NCBI GenBank assembly: GCA_964242115.1
Contig: CAXSZX010000011.1
Location: forward strand, 62,001 to 126,000
Length of the DNA: 64,000 bases
Direction: 5' to 3'
Source of the DNA: BOG-908 sp964242115
Lineage (GTDB): Bacteria; Pseudomonadota; Alphaproteobacteria; Acetobacterales; Acetobacteraceae
Shown: positions 50,894 through 57,699 of the stretch, one piece after another
How the letters are laid out: the number at the start of each line of letters is the position of its first letter
Position numbering within the stretch: position 1 is the first letter of the stretch
Notes under the pieces: generated by a model
The model's input: only the letters and a program-made list of their open reading frames with translations
Told to the model about the DNA's origin: nothing
The model's database searches: none
Translations under genes and position numbers: made by a program

Positions 50894-51388
50894 ATGGAGT
50901 GGAACGACGAGACGATTGGACGCCTGCGTTCGCTCTGGGCGGAGGGTCACTCGACGGCCGAGATAGGCCGCCGCATGGGTGTCTCGAAGAACGCCGTGGT
51001 GGGCAAGGCGCACCGGCTGAACCTGTCCTCGCGCCCGTCGCCGATCCGTCGCGACGGCGAGAAGACGCCGCGCCGTCGCCAGCCACGCCGCGTGCACGGC
51101 TCCACGCTGCCTGCGCTGCCCGCCACCACCGCGCCGATGCCGGTGCTGGAGCAGGCGCCGCGCCTGGCCGAACGCGCGCCTGTGGAGCGGCCCGCGCCGG
51201 TGCTTCGCGCCGTGCCGGCGTCGCGGCCTGGTGCGAGGGTGACGCCGTGCTGCTGGCCGATCGGCGAGCCCGGAACACGAAGTTTTCGATTCTGCGACGT
51301 GGATTCGGTGGCCGGCAAGCCTTACTGCACCGAGCACTCGGCACTGGCTTACGTGAGGGTTCGGGATCGGCGGGAGGACGCAGCGTAA
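50894..51388 (+). CDS. gcrA: Cell-cycle regulator GcrA
   Basis: A 164-residue GcrA. The N-terminal DNA-binding domain is MEWNDETIGRLRSLWAEGHS then TAEIGRRMGVSKNAVVGKAHRLNL (residues about 21-44). A variable, Pro/Arg-rich linker follows, and the C-terminal sigma70-binding domain is CCWPIGEPGTRSFRFCDVDSVAGKPYCTEHSALAY with its conserved Cys/His. GcrA works with RNA polymerase sigma70 at methylated GANTC promoters. AAGGAG eight bases before the ATG supports the start. Confidence 0.95.
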   Translation: MEWNDETIGRLRSLWAEGHSTAEIGRRMGVSKNAVVGKAHRLNLSSRPSPIRRDGEKTPRRRQPRRVHGSTLPALPATTAPMPVLEQAPRLAERAPVERPAPVLRAVPASRPGARVTPCCWPIGEPGTRSFRFCDVDSVAGKPYCTEHSALAYVRVRDRREDAA

Positions 51389-51520
51389 GAAAGCAAGGCC
51401 TTCTTTTCTGAAGAAAAGAAGCAAAAGACTTTTGGTCCGGCTGTCGCGCTTTTTTCCGGCAGCGTGCGCCTAGGGGAACAAAAGTTTTTTGGTTCTTTTT
51501 TTCAAAAAAAAACCGCTTTC
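51389..51520 (+). repeat. PIE copy 30 (forward)
   Basis: Between the convergent gcrA and nusG stops. Left hairpin CTTCTTTTCTGAAGAAAAGAAG, CAAAAGACTTTTGG, a hybrid centre (CTGTCGCGCTTTTTTCCGGCAGC then GTGCGCCTAGG), right arm ACAAAAGTTTTTTGGTTC and GTTCTTTTTTTCAAAAAAAAACC. The TAA of nusG is formed by the outer end. Confidence 0.95.
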
Positions 51521-52051
51521 TTACACTTTCTCGACCTGCCCGTACTCCAGCTCGACCGGCGTCGACCGCCCGAAGATCGAAACCGACACCTTCAGGCGTC
51601 CCTTCTCCTCGTCGATCTCCTCGACCGTGCCGTTGAAGCTGGTGAACGGCCCGTCGGCCACGCGCACCTGCTCGCCGACCTCGAAGATGATGCTGCGGCG
51701 CGGGTGGTCCACGCCTTCCTGTGCCTGCTTCATGATCCGCTCGGCTTCCGCCTCGCTGATCGGGCTAGGGCGCAGCTTGGTGCCCAGGAAGCCGGTAACC
51801 TTGGGTGTGTTCTTGATAAGATGCCAGGCGTCGTCGGTCAGCTCCATCTTCACCAGCACGTAGCCGGGGAAGAACTTGCGTTCCGCGTTAATCTTCTGGC
51901 CGCGGCGCACTTCGACCACCTCTTCGGAGGGCACCAGCACCTCGTCGATGTGATCGGCCAGGCCCTTCTGCTCGGCCTGCTCCTTGATGGCGACAGCAAT
52001 CTTCTTCTCGAACCCGGAGTAGACGTGGACGACGTACCAGCGCTTGGCCAT
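51521..52051 (-). CDS. nusG: Transcription termination/antitermination protein NusG
   Basis: A 176-residue NusG. The NGN domain runs from MAKRWYVVHVYSGFEKKIAVAI through FFPGYVLVKMELTDDAWHLIKNTPKVTGFLG; the KOW domain is EQVRVADGPFTSFNGTVEEI then KLKVSVSIFGR-like to the end (here GRLKVSVSIFGRSTPVEL). It binds RNA polymerase and couples it to Rho or the ribosome. It lies 28 bp after secE. The rplK/rplA genes that commonly follow are absent; instead a PIE and convergent gcrA follow. Confidence 0.96.
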   Translation of the reverse strand: MAKRWYVVHVYSGFEKKIAVAIKEQAEQKGLADHIDEVLVPSEEVVEVRRGQKINAERKFFPGYVLVKMELTDDAWHLIKNTPKVTGFLGTKLRPSPISEAEAERIMKQAQEGVDHPRRSIIFEVGEQVRVADGPFTSFNGTVEEIDEEKGRLKVSVSIFGRSTPVELEYGQVEKV

Positions 52052-52079
52052 GTGTGGTCTCTTTGAATCCTGTGTGGTG

Positions 52080-52289
52080 TCAGCCCGGGCCGGCGCCGAG
52101 GAAGAGCTGACGCACGAGCGCGCCGGCTGCGAGGTCGATGACGAAGAAGAAGATCGCGGTGACGGTGGCCATGGCCAGCACCAGGCCGGTGGTGACCAGC
52201 GTTTCCTTGCGGCCGGGCCAGGTGACCTTGGCAGCCTCGGCACGGACTTCGCGGACGAACTTTGCTGGGGCGAGCGCCAAGACGGGCAT
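52080..52289 (-). CDS. secE: Preprotein translocase subunit SecE
   Basis: 69 residues with the short SecE plan: an amphipathic FVREVRAEAAKVTWPGRKETL (KVxWPxRxE motif) and one membrane helix (TTGLVLAMATVTAIFFFVID). It clamps SecY in the inner membrane. It is preceded by tRNA-Trp 66 bp upstream and followed by nusG, the usual order in this class. Confidence 0.95.
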   Translation of the reverse strand: MPVLALAPAKFVREVRAEAAKVTWPGRKETLVTTGLVLAMATVTAIFFFVIDLAAGALVRQLFLGAGPG

Positions 52290-52355
52290 CCTTTGGTGAC
52301 GGCGGACAGAGAAGCGGCGGGCAGAACCAAGACAGTACGAAAGGGGCGTGATGCG

Positions 52356-52432
52356 TGGCAGGGGTGGAGGGTCTCGAACCCCCAGCCTCCGGTTTTGGAG
52401 ACCGGCGCTCTAGCCAATTGAGCTACACCCCT
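52356..52432 (-). tRNA. tRNA-Trp (CCA)
   Basis: A 77-base cloverleaf on the minus strand. The acceptor stem is AGGGGTG / CACCCCT with discriminator G and an encoded CCA. The anticodon arm CCGGTCTCCAAAACCGG gives loop CTCCAAA with anticodon CCA. The T arm contains GGTTCGAGACC. It is upstream of secE-nusG. Confidence 0.95.
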
Positions 52433-52500
52433 ACGGTGCCGCTGAGGGCAACGCGCGAGCGGCGTATGAAGAATGCCACGGGAGTTGTGTCAAGAGCAGG

Positions 52501-52653
52501 AGGAAGGAAGGCCTTCTTTTTCGAGAAAAAGAAGCAAAAAGCTTTTACGACGGCTGTCGCGGACGGCTGAAACGACTCGCCTCAACCCGGCACATCCGAC
52601 GAGAGCAAAAGTTTTTTGGTTCTTCTTTTCAAAAAAGAACCGCTTGCCTTGCC
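52501..52653 (+). repeat. PIE copy 31 (forward)
   Basis: Between the divergent tRNA-Trp and tRNA-Gly genes. AAGGCCTTC, left hairpin CTTCTTTTTCGAGAAAAAGAAG, AAAAAGCTTTTAC, long centre CTGTCGCGGACGGCTGAAACGAC ending CCCGGCACATCCGACGAG, AAAAGTTTTTTGGTTC, right hairpin GTTCTTCTTTTCAAAAAAGAAC. Close in sequence to copies 3 and 12. Confidence 0.95.
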
Positions 52654-52681
52654 TGAAGCCGCCAGTAATCTCCGGCGCAGC

Positions 52682-52755
52682 GCGGGTGTAGCATAGTGGT
52701 AATGCTCTAGCCTTCCAAGCTAGCTAGGAGGGTTCGATTCCCTTCACCCGCTCCA
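52682..52755 (+). tRNA. tRNA-Gly (TCC)
   Basis: A 74-base cloverleaf with encoded CCA. The acceptor stem is GCGGGTG / CACCCGC, discriminator T. The anticodon stem CTAGC / GCTAG holds loop CTTCCAA with anticodon TCC. The T arm is GGGTTCGATTCCC. A short T-run follows, then the kdp upstream region. Confidence 0.95.
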
Positions 52756-52760
52756 GCCTT

Positions 52761-52812
52761 TTTACGCGCGCTTTACGCGTTCGCGGCACCTCTCGCATCG
52801 CAGCTTTACGCG
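52761..52812. promoter_or_regulatory. Three helically phased TTTACGCG direct repeats before kdp
   Basis: TTTACGCG occurs at 52761-52768, 52772-52779 and 52805-52812. The start-to-start distances are 11 and 33 bp, that is one and three helical turns. The last two share GCTTTACGCG. The T-rich TTTTTACGC resembles the TTTTTACA-type KdpE site of E. coli, so an operator for the kdp operon is plausible. Function is inferred. Confidence 0.45.
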
Positions 52813-52856
52813 CGCGTCGCCTACTCATCCGCTGTGGCGCGGAGGAGGCGCCGGCG

Positions 52857-52940
52857 ATGGATGACGTGATCGCGATCGTTTTGGGCGCGGGGGCTATCCT
52901 GGTGATGGCCGCCTATGCCGCGCTGTGCGAGCGGATCTGA
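52857..52940 (+). CDS. Small membrane peptide upstream of kdpF
   Basis: 27 codons: MDDVIAIVLGAGAILVMAAY then AALCERI, one hydrophobic helix. GGAGGAGGCG precedes the ATG by about seven bases, and the TGA overlaps the kdpF ATG, so it is very likely translated. It looks like a second KdpF-type helper or leader peptide; no function is known to me. Confidence 0.7.
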   Translation: MDDVIAIVLGAGAILVMAAYAALCERI

Positions 52941-53026
52941 TGCTCGACCTGGTGCTTGGCGGCTGCGTCTCGGCGCTGATGCTCGTCTACCTGGTGTGGG
53001 CGCTGGTCCGCCCTGAAGATTTCTGA
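52940..53026 (+). CDS. kdpF: Potassium-transporting ATPase subunit KdpF
   Basis: 28 residues, MLDLVLGGCVSALMLVYLVW then ALVRPEDF: a single membrane helix ending in the family signature LxRPExF. KdpF stabilises the KdpABC complex. It overlaps the preceding peptide gene by one base of ATGA type and lies 10 bp before kdpA. Confidence 0.92.
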   Translation: MLDLVLGGCVSALMLVYLVWALVRPEDF

Positions 53027-53036
53027 GGAAAATCAG

Positions 53037-54746
53037 ATGAGTTTGATCGGCTGGGCGCAGATCGCGCTCGTGCTGGCGCTGGTGTTTGCGTCGGCCTTTC
53101 CGCTGGGCGCCTACATGGCCGCCCTGTTCACCGGCAAGCGCACCTGGCTGACGCCGGTGCTGGGCCCGGTGGAACGCGGCTTTTACGCGGTGGCCGGCGT
53201 GGACCCGCGCCGCGGCATGGGCTGGAAGGAATACGCGTTTGCACTGATCCTGCTGAACGCGCTCCACTTCCTGCTGCTGTATGCCATCCTGCGGCTGCAG
53301 GGCGTGCTGCCGTTCAATCCGCAGCACGTGGCCGGCATGTCGCCGCGGCTGGCGTTCAACACGGCGGCAAGTTTCGTCACGAACACGAACTGGCAGGCAT
53401 ACTCGCCGGAAAGCCAGATCAGCTACGGCGCGCAGATGTTCGGGCTGACGGTGCACAACTTCCTCAGTGCGGCTACCGGTATCGCCGCGGCCGTCGCCGT
53501 GGTGCGCGCGTTCACCGGCAGCGCGCTCACCTCGCTGGGAAATTTCTACGTCGATCTGACACGCATCACGCTGTACTTGCTTTTGCCAGTGTGCATCGTC
53601 GCCGGCGTGGTGCTGCTGGCCGCCGGCGTGCCGGAGACGCTGTCGGCCTACGCCACCGCGCATACGCTAGAGGGCGGTTCGCAGACGATCGCCTACGGAC
53701 CGGTGGCGTTTCAGGAGGCGATCAAGGAGTTCGGCACCAACGGCGGCGGCTTCTTCAACGCCAACAGCGCGCATCCGTTCGAGAACCCGTCCGCGCTGAC
53801 CAACGTGCTGGAGAACTGGCTGCTGCTCTCCATTCCGTTCGCACTCGCGATCATGCTCGGCCACATGGTGGGCGAGAAGAAGCAGGGCCGCGCGCTGTTC
53901 TACGCGATGGCGATCCTGCTGACGCTGGCCATCGCCGGCACCTACGCGGCCGAAGCCGGCGGCAACCCGCTGCTGGCGCATGCCGGCGCCAGCCAGGCGA
54001 TGGGCAACATGGAAGGCAAGGAGGTGCGCTTCGGCGTGCCGCTGTCCTCCGCGTTCAACACCAGCGCAACCGGGACTTCCACGGGTGCCGTGGACAGCTT
54101 TACCGACAGCTACACGCCGCTTGGCGGTTTGGTGCCGATGTTCCTGATGCAGTTGGGCGAGGTCACGCCGGGCGGCGTGGGCTCCGGCCTCTACACCATC
54201 GTGGTGTTCGCGCTGCTGTCCGTGTTCGTGGCCGGGCTGATGGTCGGGCGCACGCCGGAATACCTGGGCAAGAAGGTGCAGGCGAAGGAGATCAAGCTGG
54301 CGATGCTGGCGGTGCTGATCCTCACGCTGTTCATCCTCGGCGGTGCGGGCTTGTCGCTGGTGTTGCCGAACGGGTTGTCGTCGCTGAGTGCCGCGGGGCC
54401 GCACGGTTTGTCGGAGATGCTGTACGCCTGGTCGTCGGCGACGGAGAATAACGGCAGTGCGATGGCGGGGCTATCGGCGGATACGCGCTGGCTGGATTAC
54501 GGGCTTGGGCTGGCGATGATCTTCGGGCGGTTCGCGTTCATGATCCCGGTGCTTGCGATCGCCGGCTCGCTGGCGGCAAAGCCGAAGTTGCCGCCCAGCG
54601 CTGGCACGTTTCCGACGACAGGGCCGCTGTTCGTCGGGCTGCTGATGGGCGTGATCATCATTCTGGGTGGTTTGCAGTTCATGCCGGCTGACGCGCTAGG
54701 GCCGATGGCGGATCATTTCGCTATGCTTGCTGGCAAGACGTTTTAG
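53037..54746 (+). CDS. kdpA: Potassium-transporting ATPase subunit A
   Basis: A 569-residue membrane protein with about ten helices. Its four selectivity-filter segments are VTNTNWQAYSPESQ, GTNGGGFFNANSAHPFENPS, NTSATGTSTGAVDSF and LGEVTPGGVGSGLYTIVV. It is the K+ channel-like subunit of the KdpFABC pump used at low external potassium. The stop TAG is followed at once by PIE copy 32, which separates it from kdpB. Confidence 0.97.
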   Translation: MSLIGWAQIALVLALVFASAFPLGAYMAALFTGKRTWLTPVLGPVERGFYAVAGVDPRRGMGWKEYAFALILLNALHFLLLYAILRLQGVLPFNPQHVAGMSPRLAFNTAASFVTNTNWQAYSPESQISYGAQMFGLTVHNFLSAATGIAAAVAVVRAFTGSALTSLGNFYVDLTRITLYLLLPVCIVAGVVLLAAGVPETLSAYATAHTLEGGSQTIAYGPVAFQEAIKEFGTNGGGFFNANSAHPFENPSALTNVLENWLLLSIPFALAIMLGHMVGEKKQGRALFYAMAILLTLAIAGTYAAEAGGNPLLAHAGASQAMGNMEGKEVRFGVPLSSAFNTSATGTSTGAVDSFTDSYTPLGGLVPMFLMQLGEVTPGGVGSGLYTIVVFALLSVFVAGLMVGRTPEYLGKKVQAKEIKLAMLAVLILTLFILGGAGLSLVLPNGLSSLSAAGPHGLSEMLYAWSSATENNGSAMAGLSADTRWLDYGLGLAMIFGRFAFMIPVLAIAGSLAAKPKLPPSAGTFPTTGPLFVGLLMGVIIILGGLQFMPADALGPMADHFAMLAGKTF

Positions 54747-54880
54747 GAAAAGCGCTTCTTTTTCGAGAAAAAGAAGCAAAAAGCTTTTGTTCCGGCTGTC
54801 GCGGAGTCTCCTGAATAGTCCGCGACAGCCGTAGTAAAAGTTTTTTGGTTCTTTTTTTCAAAAAAGAACTTCTTTCTTTC
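54747..54880 (+). repeat. PIE copy 32 (forward), inside the kdp operon
   Basis: Left hairpin GCTTCTTTTTCGAGAAAAAGAAGC perfect; AAAAAGCTTTTGTTCC; centre GGCTGTCGCGGAGTCTCC then TAGTCCGCGACAGCCG forms a strong symmetrical stem; AAAAGTTTTTTGGTTC; right hairpin GTTCTTTTTTTCAAAAAAGAAC. It fills nearly all of the 147-bp kdpA-kdpB gap. Confidence 0.97.
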
Positions 54881-54893
54881 TGGGGTTACGTAA

Positions 54894-56933
54894 ATGGCCA
54901 CCGCCAAAGCCGACACCATCGCCCTCTTCGACCGCAGCATCATCCTGCGCGCCGTGGGCGACAGCTTCACCAAGCTCAACCCGTTGCAGCTGATGCGCAA
55001 CCCGGTGATTTTCGTCACCGAGATCGTCGCCACGCTCACCACGTTCATCGGCGCCGAAGCGCTGATACGCGGCACGCCGGCCGCCTTTGCCATCGCGGTC
55101 GCCGCGTGGCTGTGGCTGACCGTGCTGTTTGCCACCTTCGCCGAAGCGGTCGCCGAGGGCCGCGGGCGTGCACGTGCGGAAAGTCTGCGCCGCGCGCGCA
55201 CGGACACGATGGCCAAGCTGCTGGCCAACGGCCGCGACCGCACGTTGCACACGCCGACGCCGGCGACCTCGCTGCAGGCCGGCGACCTGGTGCTGTGCGA
55301 GATCAACGACCTGATCCCGTCGGACGGCGAGATCGTGCAGGGCATCGCCAGCGTCAACGAGTCCGCGATCACCGGCGAGTCGGCACCCGTCATCCGTGAG
55401 GCCGGCGGCGACAGATCGGCGGTGACCGGCGGCACGCAGGTGGTGTCCGACTGGCTGGTGATCCGCATCACCGCGGATCCCGGACAGACCTTCATCGACC
55501 GCATGATCAAGCTCGTGGAAGGTGCCGAACGCCGCAAGACGCCGAACGAGATCGCGCTCGACATCCTGCTGGCCGGGCTGACGGTGATCTTCCTGATCGC
55601 TGTCGTCACACTCGTCGGTTTTGCCAAGTACTCGGCCACGCCGTTGCCGATTCCGGTGCTGGCGGCACTGCTGGTGACGCTGATCCCGACGACCATCGGC
55701 GGGCTGCTGTCGGCCATCGGCATCGCCGGCATGGACCGGCTGATCCGGTTCAACGTGGTGGCCACCAGCGGCCGCGCGGTGGAAGCCGCCGGCGACGTGG
55801 ACGCGTTGCTGCTCGACAAGACCGGCACCATCACTTTCGGCAACCGCATGGCGGCGGGGCTGTATCCTGCACCTGGCGTGAACGATCGTGATCTGGCCGA
55901 AGCCGCCGCCTACGCCAGCCTTGGCGACGAGACGCCGGAAGGCCGCTCCATCGTCACCTACGTGCGTGACCGGCACGGCATCAACCTCGAGGTGCCGGCC
56001 GACGCCAACATCATCCCGTTCACCGCCAACACGCGCGTGTCGGGCCTGGATTCTGGCGGGCATTGCTGGCGCAAGGGTGCGGTGGACAGCCTGCTGAAGC
56101 TCGGCGAGCTCGCCGCACCGGCCGCGTTCACGCAATCCGTGGAGCGCGTCTCGCGCGCCGGCAGCACGCCGCTGGCGGTGATGCAGGACGGCCGGCTGAT
56201 GGGCGTGATCGAGCTGAAGGACATCGTCAAACCGGGCATACGCGAGCGCTTCGCCGAGCTGCGGCGCATGGGCATCCGCACCATCATGGTGACCGGCGAC
56301 AACAAGGTGACCGCGGCCGCGATCGCAACGGAAGCCGGCGTGGACGACTTCCTCGCCGAGGCCACGCCGCAGGACAAGCTCGCCTACATCCGCAAGACGC
56401 AGGCAGAGGGCCGCCTGGTGGCGATGTGCGGTGACGGCACCAACGACGCGCCGGCACTCGCACAGGCCGACGTGGGCGTGGCGATGCAGACCGGCACGCA
56501 GGCGGCACGCGAGGCCGGCAACATGGTCGACCTCGATAGCGATCCTACCAAGCTGATCGAGATCGTCGAGATCGGCAAGCAGCTGCTGATCACCCGTGGC
56601 TCGCTCACCACGTTCAGCATCGCCAACGACATCTCGAAATACTTCGCGATCCTGCCGGCGATCTTCGTGGCGACGTATCCGGAGCTCGGCGCGCTGAACA
56701 TCATGCACCTCTCCACGCCGCAAAGTGCGATCATGTCGGCGGTCATCTTCAACGCGCTGATCATCGTGGCGCTCGTGCCGCTGGCATTGCGAGGTGTAAA
56801 ATTCCGCGCGGTGGGCGCGGCCGCCCTGCTGCAGCGCAACCTGCTGATCTACGGCCTGGGCGGCATCGTCGCTCCCTTTGTCGGCATCAAGGCTATCGAC
56901 CTGGTGCTGACAACCCTGCACATCTTTGCCTGA
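54894..56933 (+). CDS. kdpB: Potassium-transporting ATPase ATP-binding subunit B
   Basis: A 679-residue P-type ATPase. ESAITGESAPVIRE (actuator TGES), the phosphorylated Asp at 308 in LLDKTGTITFGNRM, GDNKVTAAAIATEAGVDDF and GDGTNDAPALAQADVGVAMQTG are present. It drives K+ transport through KdpA. The start at 54894 (MATAKADTIALFDRSIILRA) lies 13 bp after the element. kdpC follows after 10 bp. Confidence 0.97.
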   Translation: MATAKADTIALFDRSIILRAVGDSFTKLNPLQLMRNPVIFVTEIVATLTTFIGAEALIRGTPAAFAIAVAAWLWLTVLFATFAEAVAEGRGRARAESLRRARTDTMAKLLANGRDRTLHTPTPATSLQAGDLVLCEINDLIPSDGEIVQGIASVNESAITGESAPVIREAGGDRSAVTGGTQVVSDWLVIRITADPGQTFIDRMIKLVEGAERRKTPNEIALDILLAGLTVIFLIAVVTLVGFAKYSATPLPIPVLAALLVTLIPTTIGGLLSAIGIAGMDRLIRFNVVATSGRAVEAAGDVDALLLDKTGTITFGNRMAAGLYPAPGVNDRDLAEAAAYASLGDETPEGRSIVTYVRDRHGINLEVPADANIIPFTANTRVSGLDSGGHCWRKGAVDSLLKLGELAAPAAFTQSVERVSRAGSTPLAVMQDGRLMGVIELKDIVKPGIRERFAELRRMGIRTIMVTGDNKVTAAAIATEAGVDDFLAEATPQDKLAYIRKTQAEGRLVAMCGDGTNDAPALAQADVGVAMQTGTQAAREAGNMVDLDSDPTKLIEIVEIGKQLLITRGSLTTFSIANDISKYFAILPAIFVATYPELGALNIMHLSTPQSAIMSAVIFNALIIVALVPLALRGVKFRAVGAAALLQRNLLIYGLGGIVAPFVGIKAIDLVLTTLHIFA

Positions 56934-56943
56934 GGAACACACG

Positions 56944-57561
56944 ATGGTTTCGCACATCCGCCCGGTGGTCGTGATGATCGCCCTGTTCACCCTGCTGACG
57001 GGCATCGTCTTCCCGGTGGGCTTCGTCGAGCTGGGACAGCTCGCGTTCCCGTCGCAGGCCAACGGCAGCATGATCGTCCGCAACGGCCAGGCGGTCGGCT
57101 CCCGCCTCCTCGGCCAGGACTTCACCAGCGACAAATACCTGCACGGCCGCCCCTCCGCGCTGATGGGTGCCGACCCGAAGGACTCCTCCAAGCAGGTGCC
57201 CACCCCCTACGACGCGAGCGAGTCCGGCGCGTCCAACCTCTCGCCCACGTCGAAGACTTTGGTGGATCGCGTGACCGGGGACGTGGCCAAGATCGGCGTC
57301 AGGAACGTGCCGGCCGACATGGTGACGACGTCCGCCTCCGGGCTCGATCCCGACGTCTCGCCGGAGGACGCGGCGTTGCAGGTGTCGCGCGTGGCCAAGG
57401 CGCGCGGCCTGTCGCCGGACGCGGTGCAGGCCATCGTGGCGGCGCACACGCATGGGCCGGAACTCGGGTTCATCGGGGCGGCGCGGGTGAACGTGCTGGA
57501 GACGAACCTGGCGCTGGATGATGCGGGTGGGGAGAAGGCTACGACGATTGGAGCAAGGTAG
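56944..57561 (+). CDS. kdpC: Potassium-transporting ATPase subunit C
   Basis: A 205-residue subunit with one N-terminal helix (VVVMIALFTLLTGIVFPVGF) and the periplasmic KdpC domain: GQDFTSDKYLHGRPSA, ASNLSPTSKTLVDRV, VPADMVTTSASGLDPDVSPEDA and LGFIGAARVNVLETNLAL. The start MVSHIRP at 56944 has GAGGAA upstream. The kdpDE sensor/regulator genes are not in this window. Confidence 0.96.
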   Translation: MVSHIRPVVVMIALFTLLTGIVFPVGFVELGQLAFPSQANGSMIVRNGQAVGSRLLGQDFTSDKYLHGRPSALMGADPKDSSKQVPTPYDASESGASNLSPTSKTLVDRVTGDVAKIGVRNVPADMVTTSASGLDPDVSPEDAALQVSRVAKARGLSPDAVQAIVAAHTHGPELGFIGAARVNVLETNLALDDAGGEKATTIGAR

Positions 57562-57699
57562 AAAGCAAGACCTTCTTTTCTGAAGAAAAGAAGCAAAAGA
57601 CTTTTGGTCCGGCTGTCGCGGAATGTCCCACACGGCGCACCCAAGGGGACAAAAGTTTTTTGGTTCTTTTTTTCAAAAAAGAACCGCTTGCTTCCTTGC
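57562..57699 (+). repeat. PIE copy 33 (forward)
   Basis: Between convergent kdpC and CoA-transferase stops. Left hairpin CTTCTTTTCTGAAGAAAAGAAG, CAAAAGACTTTTGG, shortened centre CCGGCTGTCGCGGAATGTCCCACACGGCGCACCCAAGG, ACAAAAGTTTTTTGGTTC, perfect right hairpin, CGCTTGCTTCC. Confidence 0.96.

Noticed and set aside
54858..57203. Long open frame on the minus strand across kdpB/kdpC
   Set aside because: It is the GC-rich shadow of two certain kdp genes. The His/Arg/Ala-rich translation has no domain.
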